Positions 22,793 to 31,119 are shown, counted from the stretch's first letter. The stretch: DNA of 35,071 bases from Oscillospiraceae bacterium (GCA_009781425.1 WQYC01000031.1:1-35071), one strand, 5' to 3'. Made by a program: numbers and translations. The notes: generated by a model not told the origin, from the letters alone.

Positions 22793-24064
22793 TTAGCCGC
22801 GCGGCGTTTTACACGTCGCGCCAATGTCCTTGCGGTAAAACGCGCCCTTGAAGTTGATTTTCGCGGTTTCGCGGTAGGCAATCCCGAGGGCTTCGTCGAG
22901 CGTTTCGCCGAGCGCGGTGATTCCGAGAACACGCCCGCCTGCGGTTAAAAATGTCCCGCCGTCAAGTTTAGTCCCCGCATAATAAATAATTGCGCCGTTC
23001 ACGTCCGATAATCCCGTGATTTCAAAGCCTGTTTCATATTTTTCGGGGTAGCCGCCGCTCGCCATAACGACACAGGCGGAGTGTTTACTGCTCCATTTAA
23101 TAGATAATCCCGCCAGCCGCTCGTCAATTACAGCGGTCATAATTTCAAACAAATCTGTTTCAAGCAAAGGAAGCACCGCCTGCGTTTCGGGGTCACCGAA
23201 GCGACAGTTGTATTCGATGACTTTCACGCCATTCGCGGTTAACATCAATCCGAAGTACAAGCAACCCTTGAACGCTCGGTCTTCCTGCGCAAGCCCGCGG
23301 ATTGTCGGCTCGAAAATATTTTTCATGCACTCTTCTGCAATTTCGGCTGTGTAATACGGCGCAGGGCAGATTACCCCCATGCCGCCCGTGTTCAAGCCCT
23401 CGTCGTTGTCGAACGCGCGCTTGTGGTCAACAGAAGCCGGCATTGCCGCGATTGTCTTGCCGTCCGTGAAAGCGAGCACCGTGGCTTCGACGCCGCTGAG
23501 AAACTCTTCAACAACGATTTCCTTGCCGCTCGCGCCGAACTTCCCGCCGAGCAGAATAGAATTCACTGCTTCCTCTGCTTCTGCGAAATTCTGCGCAATA
23601 ATCACGCCCTTGCCGAGCGCGAGCCCGTCGCATTTGATTACAACAGGATAGGAATTCTGCGATTTTATGTAGGAGATTGCACCTTCCGCCTCGCTGAACG
23701 TCTCATACGCCGCAGTCGGAATCCCGTGCCGTTTCATGAAGCTTTTGGAAAAGACTTTACTGCCCTCAATAATCGCGGCGTTCGCGCGCGGTCCGAAAGC
23801 CGCAATTCCTGCCGCTTCAAGCGCGTCCACCATGCCGAGCGTCAGCGGGTCGTCGGGCGCGACAAAAACATAATCCGCGCGGATTTCCCGCGCTAATTTC
23901 ACAACGCCGTCAATGTCAACTGCCTTTACATCGTGGCAGACTGCGATTTCCGAAATGCCGCCGTTACCGGGCGCGCAGTGCAGCTCCTTTACTTTCGGGG
24001 ATTTTTTCAAAGCGGCGCAAATCGCGTGTTCGCGCCCGCCGCCGCCTATTACAAGTACTTTCAT
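22793..24064 (-). CDS. purD: Phosphoribosylamine-glycine ligase (GAR synthetase)
   Basis: 423 residues, the normal PurD size. It ligates glycine to phosphoribosylamine with ATP, the second step of purine synthesis. N-terminal MKVLVIGGGGREHAI, PGNGGI, ATP-grasp segments (YPVVIKCDGLALGKGV, VVEEFLSG) and the signatures HKRAFDNDEGLNTGGMG and YNCRFGDPETQAVLP are intact. The start at 24064 has AAGGTGAG before the ATG; 19 codons of in-frame upstream sequence overlap the neighbouring gene and lack the fold. It is separated from other pur genes here. It lies 22 bases after the stop of the leucine-rich-repeat lipoprotein gene on the same strand, so it may be co-transcribed. Confidence 0.96.
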   Translation of the reverse strand: MKVLVIGGGGREHAICAALKKSPKVKELHCAPGNGGISEIAVCHDVKAVDIDGVVKLAREIRADYVFVAPDDPLTLGMVDALEAAGIAAFGPRANAAIIEGSKVFSKSFMKRHGIPTAAYETFSEAEGAISYIKSQNSYPVVIKCDGLALGKGVIIAQNFAEAEEAVNSILLGGKFGASGKEIVVEEFLSGVEATVLAFTDGKTIAAMPASVDHKRAFDNDEGLNTGGMGVICPAPYYTAEIAEECMKNIFEPTIRGLAQEDRAFKGCLYFGLMLTANGVKVIEYNCRFGDPETQAVLPLLETDLFEIMTAVIDERLAGLSIKWSSKHSACVVMASGGYPEKYETGFEITGLSDVNGAIIYYAGTKLDGGTFLTAGGRVLGITALGETLDEALGIAYRETAKINFKGAFYRKDIGATCKTPRG

Positions 24065-24086
24065 AAAGCTCACCTTTTTAAATTTT

Positions 24087-25508
24087 TCACTCAGTATACC
24101 ATATATAATAGGATTCGTCAAGTTGAGGGGAGGTTTTTTGCCACTGCTCTGAATACCAATCCCACATATTTACAGCTAATTCATTTACTTTTTCGTTATC
24201 AAAGCTTTTAAGATAGAAATAATTATGCTGGGCGGCTCCTATTTGAATAAGTCTTTTTTCTTCGCCCAAACCGACAGCGACATAATGTCTGATACTGCCG
24301 CCGTCGGGATTTGTACCGAGGTAATAATCCAACACAAAAGGTTCAAGCGTTCTGATTGATTCTATAATATTATTGGGTATTCTGTCGAATCGGGCTTCTA
24401 TCGGATAATTACTATCATTCAAGCTATCCATTATTAAACCCTTACGCCAATTTTGATAATCCCCGCCACGCGGTGCCTCCTCCCACGAAAATTCTACACG
24501 CTTAACCGCTCCGTCAAGACTTACTATAAATGCGTGCTGGCTTGCTTTGGAGCTTATATCAATCACTAACGCAAGCTCCGAAACGTCCCATTCGCCTGTT
24601 TCATTCCATTTCGTTATATTGTAACAACCATATAACAACCGATGAAAAAGTTTATTAATATTTTCATAGGTATAGGTTTCACCTTTAAATGAAACTATTA
24701 TATTTTCACTGCCTTTGAAGGCGTCAAGGTCTATTTCTTTTATGCTATCCGGCAAATATAGATTTGTAAGCGATGTGCAGCCCGCGAAAGCACTCCAACC
24801 AATTGAAGTTAGATTGCTTGGGAGATTGATTTCTGTGAGAGAAGTGCAATTTTTGAACGCTTCGCCTTCAATTTTAGTCACGCTTTCGGGTATATAAACG
24901 CTTTTAAGAGAAGTACAATTTAAAAACACTCGTGATGCAATACTTGTTAAACCACTCGGTAAGATTATATTTTCAAGTGCGGCGCAACCGCTGAAAGCAC
25001 TTTCATCTATTTCAATTACGTTATCCGGTATATTTATATTTGCAAGCGATATACACCCTTTAAAAGCCGCATATCTAATTCTAATTAAGTTATCGGGAAG
25101 AATGACACTTGTGAGAGATTCGCGACCGTGGAAAGCGCGTCTGTCTATCGAGGTTAAGCTTTCGGGGATTATAACTGAAATAATATCTGTTTCTCTGAAC
25201 GCTCTATCATCAATGCCGGTCACAGGGATACCGTTAATCTCCGAAGGAATTACAACATGAGGGTCTTCACTTAAATAATTTCTTATTTCTAATCCACTAT
25301 TTCTGAGCGAATTACCTTCTATGTTTCGGTATTCAAAAAGTACAACCTCCGCTTCAACTTCCTGCTCGGGCTCAATTATTACCTCAACCGGCGGCGGGGT
25401 GGTCGTTGTAATTATCGGTTCTTCAACAATTTCAAAGGTTTGAGGATTTTCCCCGCAGGAAGTCAGCAGAATCATTGCTGTAATTATTAAAGCTGTCAGC
25501 TTCTTCAT
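24087..25508 (-). CDS. BspA-type leucine-rich repeat lipoprotein
   Basis: 473 residues. Lipoprotein signal with lipobox LLTSC (acyl-Cys18), then a Thr/Pro/Glu-rich linker. About eight LRR_5 (BspA/Treponema type) repeats run from residue 85 to 270, each ~23 residues long with I-x-I-P-x-x-V/L and F-x-x-C/G-x-x-L pattern (for example SAFSGCAALENIILPSGLTS). A ~190-residue C-terminal domain (from about EWDVSELALVIDIS) is not recognised; it has many aromatic residues and no catalytic motif I can name. It is likely a cell-surface binding protein. It is more AT-rich than purD downstream. A structured leader (25519-25599) and an AGGAGG Shine-Dalgarno precede the start. Confidence 0.85.
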   Translation of the reverse strand: MKKLTALIITAMILLTSCGENPQTFEIVEEPIITTTTPPPVEVIIEPEQEVEAEVVLFEYRNIEGNSLRNSGLEIRNYLSEDPHVVIPSEINGIPVTGIDDRAFRETDIISVIIPESLTSIDRRAFHGRESLTSVILPDNLIRIRYAAFKGCISLANINIPDNVIEIDESAFSGCAALENIILPSGLTSIASRVFLNCTSLKSVYIPESVTKIEGEAFKNCTSLTEINLPSNLTSIGWSAFAGCTSLTNLYLPDSIKEIDLDAFKGSENIIVSFKGETYTYENINKLFHRLLYGCYNITKWNETGEWDVSELALVIDISSKASQHAFIVSLDGAVKRVEFSWEEAPRGGDYQNWRKGLIMDSLNDSNYPIEARFDRIPNNIIESIRTLEPFVLDYYLGTNPDGGSIRHYVAVGLGEEKRLIQIGAAQHNYFYLKSFDNEKVNELAVNMWDWYSEQWQKTSPQLDESYYIWYTE

Positions 25509-25518
25509 GTTCGCCTCC

Positions 25519-25599
25519 TGTAATGTTTTTCCTGTTTCCGTATACTTAGAAGTCGTTGCTTTCCCTCCGAAAGTTTCATTTCGCGGAGGATAAATTACA
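25519..25599 (-). promoter_or_regulatory. Candidate structured leader of the LRR lipoprotein gene
   Basis: On the minus strand, TGTAAT (25594-25599) can pair with ATTACA (25519-25524), which touches the Shine-Dalgarno AGGAGG. Inside lies a second stem CCTCCG/CGGAGG (25584-25589, 25564-25569), then GGAAAGC-type conserved-looking unpaired bases. The closing stem next to the ribosome-binding site is a riboswitch-like layout, but I do not recognise a known class. Confidence 0.35.
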
Positions 25600-25627
25600 T
25601 CTAATTTTACAATTTTATTTTAATCAC

Positions 25628-25656
25628 TTGACAATTATTTGATAAAATGTTACAAT
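25628..25656 (+). promoter_or_regulatory. Promoter of the membrane protein gene
   Basis: TTGACA (25628-25633), 17-bp spacer, TACAAT (25651-25656) with extended TGT. Confidence 0.78.
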
Positions 25657-25688
25657 AAAACAAATAATTTCGCAGGAGGAATCATTTT

Positions 25689-26675
25689 ATGGAAAATATA
25701 ACCGCGGCAAAGCTGTTCAAGGCTACCAAAGCGTTCTTCGTTGTGCGCGCTCTTGTTTATCTTGTTATAACAGCGATTATGTTAGTTGTCGGGATTTTAG
25801 GCGGACTGCTCTGCATTTGGCTGTTCACGAGGAACCCCGTCGCAGGCTACATAACACTCATATTTATTTTCGGCGGACTTTTCGCATTTTTGCGCTTCGC
25901 TAAGAGATACGTGCTTTATATGATTAAAGCCGCGCATATCGCCGCGATTACTGAGTACATAAAAACAGGGCAGGCACCCGTAGTTGAGAACGGCTACAAG
26001 GGCGTTTTAGCTTACGGAACCGAAACGATTAAGAACAACTTCGGCGCGGCGAACGTCGCTTTTGCCGCTGATGTGCTGATTTCGGGCGCGACACGGCAGA
26101 TTATGCGCTGGGTTAATAAAATCGGGAACCTTTTTTCTTGGATTCCCGGCGGCAAGACAATTATGCAAATCGTTGAATTCGTGCTTTCAACCGCGCTCAA
26201 CTTCATTGACGAAGCGGTTTTAAGCTACCTGTTCTACAATAAAGACAAAGAAGGCAACGCTTTCAAGAAGGCGTGCGACGGCTTGGTTTATTACGCGCAA
26301 AGCTGGAAGGGTATGCTCAAGGGCGCGCTGAAGGTCGGTGCGTTTGTGTGGGTGGTGCGCGTTTCGGCTTACGGCTTGTTTATGCTCGTTTTTTCGCTTA
26401 TCGGCGGCGCGATTTTCTCAAGCGGCGGCGGAACTATCCTCGCGTTAATACTCGCTTGGGTAATCCTGTACGGTATCGAGGGCGTTTTAGTCAGCCCGTA
26501 TGCAACCTGCATAATGATAAACGATTATCACAAGGCAATCGCGGGTCAGCCGCTTAAAGCAGACCTGCACGGCACGCTTTGCAAGGTGTCTAAAAAATTC
26601 CGCGACCTGTTCAATAAGTCGGAACAGCCCGAGCCGGAGGTTCCCGCTGAACTCGCGGCATCACTGAATTTGTGA
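25689..26675 (+). CDS. Polytopic membrane protein of unknown function
   Basis: 328 residues. Hydrophobic segments lie at about 17-45 (VRALVYLVITAIMLVVGILG), 52-70 (GYITLIFIFGGLFAFL), and 228-275 (two, around SAYGLFMLVFSLIGG and ALILAWVILYGIEG). A long middle region contains amphipathic helices and the segment IPGGKTIMQIVEFVLSTALNF. The soluble C-terminal ~45 residues are charged (VSKKFRDLFNKSEQPEPEVP). There is no enzyme motif. The overall plan resembles choline-transporter-like or uncharacterised Firmicute membrane proteins, but I would not assign a family. It is monocistronic: strong promoter upstream, terminator at 26690-26720. Confidence 0.7.
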   Translation: MENITAAKLFKATKAFFVVRALVYLVITAIMLVVGILGGLLCIWLFTRNPVAGYITLIFIFGGLFAFLRFAKRYVLYMIKAAHIAAITEYIKTGQAPVVENGYKGVLAYGTETIKNNFGAANVAFAADVLISGATRQIMRWVNKIGNLFSWIPGGKTIMQIVEFVLSTALNFIDEAVLSYLFYNKDKEGNAFKKACDGLVYYAQSWKGMLKGALKVGAFVWVVRVSAYGLFMLVFSLIGGAIFSSGGGTILALILAWVILYGIEGVLVSPYATCIMINDYHKAIAGQPLKADLHGTLCKVSKKFRDLFNKSEQPEPEVPAELAASLNL

Positions 26676-26689
26676 CGTTAATCTGGCTT

Positions 26690-26720
26690 AAAGCCGCCCG
26701 AAAGGACGGCTTTTATTCTT
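26690..26720 (+). terminator. Terminator of the membrane protein gene
   Basis: Arms AAAGCCGCCC and GGACGGCTTT with a GAAA tetraloop (one mismatch), then TTATTCTT. Confidence 0.82.
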
Positions 26721-26759
26721 AGCAACAAATGCCAATTTACAAATTTTTTAAAAAAAGTA

Positions 26760-26788
26760 TTGTATTATCAATTTATTTATGTTATAAT
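26760..26788 (+). promoter_or_regulatory. Promoter of the chemoreceptor gene
   Basis: TTGTAT (26760-26765), 17-bp spacer, TATAAT (26783-26788) with extended TGT. Confidence 0.7.
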
Positions 26789-26834
26789 AGGTGAAATAGT
26801 CAAAAATTATCTAAGATAAAGGAGTAGAAACTTA

Positions 26835-28517
26835 ATGAAAAACATGAAAATTTCCGGAAAATTGTTCACTTGCTTTGGTGTGGTGCTGTTCTTAGCATTA
26901 GTCATCGGCATAGTAGGCATTTTCGGACAAAGCGAAATGAGCGACGCCGCACAGGAAATGTACGAGGCTGCTTCGCCGATGAGCGAGCTTATGGTAGCGA
27001 TTTATGACTTCGGTATGCTTCGCTACGAAACCGCGAACGCTGTTATGCACACGGGTGACGCTACATATGTTACCAAAATCGAAAACGAGATGAGAGCTCA
27101 ATTCGCTGAGTTTGAAGAGCTTTTGAACAGTTATCGCAGGGTGATTTTAACGGAAGACGGCGAATACTTATTTAACGAAATAATGGATAAGTACGAAAGA
27201 GTCGTTAAGCCCGCGATGATAGACGTTGTGCAGAAAGCGAAAGCCGGCGAAGAGCTTTACACATTGGTTCAGTATCTTGACGGAATAGAAAGTGATGCTG
27301 ACGTTATTTCGGCGGACTTAAAGGAACTCGGGAACATGAGAACTGCTTTTATCCGCGAGCGTAACAAAGCCACAACCGAGCTTGCTCGAACAATGCTCAT
27401 ACTTATTATAGCGGTTATTGTAGTTGCTATTATCATAGCAGTAATTATGGTACTCAAGGTTTCGGGAATGATTACCAAGCCGTTAGTACAGTTGACCTCC
27501 TTCATGGTTAAGGCGGGAGGCACAGGCGAGCTCACCATGAGCGCGGAGGAAGACGCCGCAATGAAGGAATACTCGCAGTATGCCGACGAAACAGGGCAGT
27601 GCATGAAGGGCGCAGACGCTTTCGTCAGACATATTTACAATGTATCGAAGGTACTTAAAAGAGTCGCAGAGGGCGATTTAACCGTTCACCTTGACACGCT
27701 TTCCGAAAAGGACACCATGGGCTTCTCTTTACAGCACATGATGAAACAGCTCAGAATGATGTTCGGCGAAATCAACTCTTCCTCTTCGCAGGTTAACAGT
27801 GCGTCGAGCCAAATCGCAGAGGGCGCGCAGAACTTAGCGCAGTCGTCCACCGAGCAGGCGGCATCTGTTCAGCAGCTTTCGAGCTCGATTCAGGAAATGT
27901 CCGGTCAGATTAAAGAAACAGCGGGCATGACAGGCAAATGCGCTGACCTTTCGCAGACTATTAAAGAAAAAGCGGAAAAAGGCAGCCGTCAGATGGACGA
28001 ACTCATGCAGGCGGTTCGCGAAATCACCGACGCAAGCACACAGATTGAAAAGGTTATCAAGGTTATCGACGATATAGCTTTCCAGACCAATATTCTCGCG
28101 CTCAACGCGGCAGTTGAAGCAGCAAGAGCGGGCGCGGCAGGTAAGGGCTTCGCGGTTGTTGCGGAGGAAGTACGTAATCTTGCTTCTAAGAGTGCTGAAG
28201 CGGCAAAAGACACCTCGGGACTTATCGAAAACTCGATTAATAAAGCAAGCTTAGGCTTATCTCTTGCAACGCAGACAGCTTCTTCGCTGAACGAAATCGT
28301 AAACGGTATCAGCGAAAACGCAGAAATCATCGCCGACATCGCTTCGTCCTCAAGCGGACAGTCTACAGCGATTTCCGAGCTCAACATCGGCGTTGAGCAG
28401 GTAGCGAACGTGATTCAGCAGAACTCGGCGATTGCAGAGCAGAGCGCGGCGGCTTCCGAAGAAATGAGCGGACAGACCGACGTACTCAAGAGCTTGGTTG
28501 CACAATTTAAAACCTAA
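26835..28517 (+). CDS. Methyl-accepting chemotaxis protein
   Basis: 560 residues. The first membrane helix is at about 10-32. An extracytoplasmic four-helix-bundle sensor domain (about 33-180) is followed by the second membrane helix (about 184-210, [20 protein letters not shown]). Next come a HAMP-type linker split by an extra ~45-residue helical segment ([19 protein letters not shown]) and a signalling domain with the conserved hairpin tip [20 protein letters not shown] and [20 protein letters not shown]. It should relay a small-molecule signal to CheA/CheW. Shine-Dalgarno AAAGGAG. No chemotaxis or flagellar genes are nearby. It is followed by a strong terminator. Confidence 0.94.
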   Translation: MKNMKISGKLFTCFGVVLFLALVIGIVGIFGQSEMSDAAQEMYEAASPMSELMVAIYDFGMLRYETANAVMHTGDATYVTKIENEMRAQFAEFEELLNSYRRVILTEDGEYLFNEIMDKYERVVKPAMIDVVQKAKAGEELYTLVQYLDGIESDADVISADLKELGNMRTAFIRERNKATTELARTMLILIIAVIVVAIIIAVIMVLKVSGMITKPLVQLTSFMVKAGGTGELTMSAEEDAAMKEYSQYADETGQCMKGADAFVRHIYNVSKVLKRVAEGDLTVHLDTLSEKDTMGFSLQHMMKQLRMMFGEINSSSSQVNSASSQIAEGAQNLAQSSTEQAASVQQLSSSIQEMSGQIKETAGMTGKCADLSQTIKEKAEKGSRQMDELMQAVREITDASTQIEKVIKVIDDIAFQTNILALNAAVEAARAGAAGKGFAVVAEEVRNLASKSAEAAKDTSGLIENSINKASLGLSLATQTASSLNEIVNGISENAEIIADIASSSSGQSTAISELNIGVEQVANVIQQNSAIAEQSAAASEEMSGQTDVLKSLVAQFKT

Positions 28518-28536
28518 AACTTAATAATTATAAACG

Positions 28537-28562
28537 AAGCCGCCCTTTTAGGGCGGCTTTTC
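28537..28562 (+). terminator. Terminator of the chemoreceptor gene
   Basis: AAGCCGCCC (28537-28545) / GGGCGGCTT (28551-28559), followed by T-rich sequence that runs into the palindromic repeat at 28563. Confidence 0.85.
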
Positions 28563-28619
28563 GTAGGGCACGAATTAATTCGTGCCGCAAAAAGGGAACG
28601 CATAAATGCGTTCCCTACA
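28563..28619. repeat. Dispersed palindromic element, double hairpin, between mcp and the Spo0A-like gene
   Basis: GTAGG, then a perfect 20-bp palindrome GGCACGAATTAATTCGTGCC (28567-28586), then GGGAACGCAT-AA-ATGCGTTCCC (28594-28615), then TACA. It has the ends and two-hairpin layout of copy 1. It ends three bases before the stop codon of the minus-strand Spo0A-like gene. Confidence 0.85.
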
Positions 28620-28621
28620 TT

Positions 28622-29407
28622 CTACCAATTATTCTTAACCTTTGAAGCGTAGAAGTAAATAAACTCTGTGACTGTCGGGATTCCTTTTGTTGGGCTGATT
28701 CGCGCTGTGTAATACTTTGTGAGCTCCTGCGGATTGTTGTTTTTCCATGCGCCTGTGATTGCTGTTTGCATAGCGCGCTCAACGCTCGGCACGGATTTGC
28801 CGAAGTGCGCCGCGATTTTACGCGAGAAGTTCGGCTCGGGCTTTTCCATAATCCGCTGAATCCCGTCAACTAAGTACGAACGTCCGACGACCTTAGGGCT
28901 TACGCCGATAAGGTCAAGCTCGGCATGGATTCTTTTATGTGTTTTTTTGTCAATGTCTTCCTTATCTTCAACGGAAAGAACTTCTGTGCCGCTCTGCTTC
29001 TTCTTGCCGAGAATAACGCTTTTTACGGAGCCTAAGAAGTCCATAACATTTGCCGCCTTGTAGTCGCTTTGCTGCTTACATATGATGAAGTCTGCACCCA
29101 TTTCCCGCGCTGTGTCGTTAGCGGCGGCGTCTGTGCTGTTTGTAGTAACTAAGATGTAGGGGAATATTTCGAGCTTCATATCGCGGAGCTGCTGCATGAA
29201 CGGGAGACCCTTCCCGCTTGTTTTATTTAGCTCAATCCCGAGAATGATTGCGTCCGGAAGCCCGTCAGAAACGCACTGAACAGCTTTGTCTGTGCTGTTT
29301 GTTACACCTATGAGGCGAATCCCGTCTGTTATGTCCGCCGCTTTAATAATATCGCGGCACGCTGTCGCGTCGTCTTCAATCAGGAGAACCTTTAAATCTC
29401 TGTCCAT
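28622..29407 (-). CDS. Spo0A-like regulator with degenerate receiver domain
   Basis: 261 residues, the length of Spo0A. The receiver domain (1-130) keeps the acidic pocket (Glu11-Asp12-Asp13), Thr88/Thr89 and Lys111. The phosphoacceptor position, LDI in Spo0A, is LGI here (Gly57), so aspartyl phosphorylation at the usual site is impossible. The C-terminal domain (about 165-261) matches the Spo0A DNA-binding domain: GVSPKVVGRSYLVDGIQ, HFGKSVPSVERAMQTAITGA, NNNPQELTKYYT, KGIPTVTEFI. It is probably a DNA-binding regulator controlled by something other than phosphorylation, or a paralogue of a canonical Spo0A encoded elsewhere. Shine-Dalgarno GGAAAGGA. Monocistronic. Confidence 0.88.
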   Translation of the reverse strand: MDRDLKVLLIEDDATACRDIIKAADITDGIRLIGVTNSTDKAVQCVSDGLPDAIILGIELNKTSGKGLPFMQQLRDMKLEIFPYILVTTNSTDAAANDTAREMGADFIICKQQSDYKAANVMDFLGSVKSVILGKKKQSGTEVLSVEDKEDIDKKTHKRIHAELDLIGVSPKVVGRSYLVDGIQRIMEKPEPNFSRKIAAHFGKSVPSVERAMQTAITGAWKNNNPQELTKYYTARISPTKGIPTVTEFIYFYASKVKNNW

Positions 29408-29445
29408 TTTAAATTCCTTTCCATATAAACTATTGCTTGATACTA

Positions 29446-29474
29446 ATTATATAACAAAAAGGCATTTTTTACAA
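29446..29474 (-). promoter_or_regulatory. Promoter of the Spo0A-like gene
   Basis: On the minus strand: TTGTAA (29469-29474), 17-bp spacer, TATAAT (29446-29451). A small hairpin AGGCAT/ATGCCT followed by TTTTTG (29460-29479) overlaps the promoter spacer. Confidence 0.6.
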
Positions 29475-29533
29475 TGCCTAAAGTGTACCAAATTTTAACG
29501 CTTGTCGTGTTACATTCTTGTATTTTTTGACGT

Positions 29534-29566
29534 AAAACGCCGAAGTCTGTATCTTCGGCGTTTTTA
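29534..29566 (-). terminator. Terminator of the VTC-DUF4956 operon
   Basis: AAAACGCCGAAG (29534-29545) / CTTCGGCGTTTT (29553-29564) around TCTGTAT, about 20 bases past the DUF4956 stop. T residues are on both sides. Confidence 0.82.
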
Positions 29567-29585
29567 TATGACTGTTTATTTTTGT

Positions 29586-30275
29586 TTAATTCATAAATTC
29601 GCCGCTGTATTCAAGCAGAGTGACTGCCTCAACCCCCGCGACTGCCTTATACTTCGCGACAGCGTCCGCATCGTTGCGCTTGACCTTAATTTCTATCGTA
29701 AGCTCGGTATTTTCGCCTGTGCTTGTTTTATTTTTAAGCTTGTAGCGAGTTTCGCCGAGTAGGGCACTGACGCCTGCTTCTGCCGCCGCGCTGTATCTGA
29801 TTATAAGAAGATAGCTTTTTTTCTGCTTTTTGAAAAGGGTTAATAATATGTAAATCACTGCAATAAACGCCGTTCCGACAAATGCAGGATAGTACAAGCC
29901 CGCGCCTGCAGTTACGCCTGCCGCGATTCCCCAGAAAAGAAAGCCGATGTCAAGCGGGTCTTTCACCGCCGAGCGGAACCGCACAATCGACAGCGCACCG
30001 ACCATTCCGAGCGAAAGGACGATGTTCGCGCTGATGGTGTTGATGATGAACGCGGTCACGACTGTGACTAAAACGAGCAGAAGATTATAGTTCTCGCTGA
30101 AAACTATTCCGCGGTAGAAGAAGCGGTACACGAAATAAATCACAAGCCCGCAGACTAATGCCGTTCCCATAGCTGTGATAATCCGCTCTGTGGAAAGGCT
30201 CTGATACGTTTCCGCCATGGTTATGCTTTCGCTGATTAGCTCGCGGATTGCCGCGTTGAAATTCGTAATTGTCAT
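29586..30275 (-). CDS. DUF4956 membrane protein, partner of VTC-domain protein
   Basis: 229 residues. Four hydrophobic segments lie in the first ~150 residues (GTALVCGLVIYFVYRFFY, LLVLVTVVTAFIINTISA, FLFWGIAAGVTAGAGLYYPA, FVGTAFIAVIYILLTLF). A cytoplasmic ferredoxin-like C-terminal domain follows. The internal SLGMVGALSIVRFRSAVKDP is the family signature of DUF4956. Its ATG overlaps the stop of the VTC-domain gene (ATGA), so the two are translationally coupled. In other bacteria these pairs often occur with CotH-like kinases. A role in polyphosphate-type polymer handling at the membrane is inferred, not shown. Confidence 0.88.
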   Translation of the reverse strand: MTITNFNAAIRELISESITMAETYQSLSTERIITAMGTALVCGLVIYFVYRFFYRGIVFSENYNLLLVLVTVVTAFIINTISANIVLSLGMVGALSIVRFRSAVKDPLDIGFLFWGIAAGVTAGAGLYYPAFVGTAFIAVIYILLTLFKKQKKSYLLIIRYSAAAEAGVSALLGETRYKLKNKTSTGENTELTIEIKVKRNDADAVAKYKAVAGVEAVTLLEYSGEFMN

Positions 30276-30997
30276 TTTTTATTTCCCTCCAATAATTTAT
30301 CTGCACACAGAACGTATTTAGAAACAGGCTTCGCCATCAGCGGAATCCCCGAAAAGAGCTCCTGTATATATGACGGTATGAATCTGTCGTATTTGATTTC
30401 GAGTACTACTTTATCGTAATAGTCGTTTATAGGCAGATACGCGGCTTCAAATATATCGAATGAATTTACCCCTGCCTGAAGCTTCTTGTCGAAGGTAATC
30501 CGCACGTTCCCCGCGTCCGCCGTGTAAGCGTCCCTGACGTAATCGGTGATGACTGCGGGCTTCAGCCCGTTTGTCAAGGCTTCGCGGCAGAAGTCCTTGA
30601 CCGCTTCCGAGTTCTGCCTTTCTAAACAAAAGCTGTAATCGCCTTTCAGAATCGCCTTGTATTCGTCAAACGTCAGCACCGCGCTTTTTTTCTTTATGTA
30701 CTCGCCGTCCTTATACTTTCCCTCGAGCGTGATTCTGTCGGGCGAGAGGTTATAGGCGCGGATTCTGAACTTCTTGCGTTTTAAGAAGCCGCCGGTTTTA
30801 TCGCTGTACGCCGAGCCGTAGATGTCCTCGAAATAAAGACTGCTGATTCGATAACCGTCCTCATCGACAGTATATTTATCCCGCCGCATGAGCGCGGCGC
30901 ACCGCCCGCGCAGGATTTCATAAACCCCGCGGTTCAGCTCGTATTTGGTTTCATGACGGACTCCGTCGGGGCTTTTGTGTAAAAGTTTTGTAAACAT
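30272..30997 (-). CDS. VTC-domain (polyphosphate polymerase-like) protein
   Basis: 241 residues. Strands with alternating basic and acidic residues form the VTC/triphosphate-tunnel fold: VRHETKYELNRG, YRISSLYFEDIYGS, KKFRIRAYNLSPDRITLEGK, KYKDGEYIKKKSAVL, and C-terminal KVVLEIKYDRFIP. These provide the Arg/Lys/Glu tunnel residues of VTC4-like polyphosphate polymerases. There are no membrane segments; the partner DUF4956 supplies them. The -10 box (TAGAAT) lies only six bases before the ATG and no Shine-Dalgarno is visible, so the message may be leaderless. Whether it makes polyphosphate is untested. Confidence 0.85.
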   Translation of the reverse strand: MFTKLLHKSPDGVRHETKYELNRGVYEILRGRCAALMRRDKYTVDEDGYRISSLYFEDIYGSAYSDKTGGFLKRKKFRIRAYNLSPDRITLEGKYKDGEYIKKKSAVLTFDEYKAILKGDYSFCLERQNSEAVKDFCREALTNGLKPAVITDYVRDAYTADAGNVRITFDKKLQAGVNSFDIFEAAYLPINDYYDKVVLEIKYDRFIPSYIQELFSGIPLMAKPVSKYVLCADKLLEGNKK

Positions 30998-31003
30998 AAA
31001 ATC

Positions 31004-31032
31004 ATTCTAACATATATTTGCAGTTATTTCAA
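31004..31032 (-). promoter_or_regulatory. Promoter of the VTC-DUF4956 operon
   Basis: On the minus strand: TTGAAA (31027-31032), 17-bp spacer, TAGAAT (31004-31009) with extended TGT. Expected transcription start coincides with the VTC ATG at 30997. Confidence 0.6.
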
Positions 31033-31066
31033 GGGGTTTTTAAATTTTGTGTTAAATCAAGTAGAT

Positions 31067-31095
31067 TTGACAAATTTTCACAGCTGTGTTACAAT
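31067..31095 (+). promoter_or_regulatory. Promoter of toxin B
   Basis: TTGACA (31067-31072), 17-bp spacer, TACAAT (31090-31095) with extended TGT. Confidence 0.82.
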
Positions 31096-31099
31096 TAAT

Positions 31100-31119
31100 A
31101 CGGGTGTGAAAACACCCGT
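31100..31119 (+). promoter_or_regulatory. 5' hairpin of toxin B mRNA
   Basis: Perfect 8-bp stem ACGGGTGT / ACACCCGT with GAAA loop, at the expected 5' end of the transcript. It has the same position as the hairpin in toxin A mRNA. Confidence 0.75.

Noticed and set aside
25519-25599. c-di-GMP (GEMM-I) riboswitch before the LRR gene
   Set aside because: A GGAAAGCAACGAC segment looked like part of the GEMM core, but the required GACGCAAAGC and receptor elements are absent.
5082-28619. CRISPR array
   Set aside because: The repeated elements are palindromic, of variable length and widely spaced; there is no regular spacer pattern and no cas gene.
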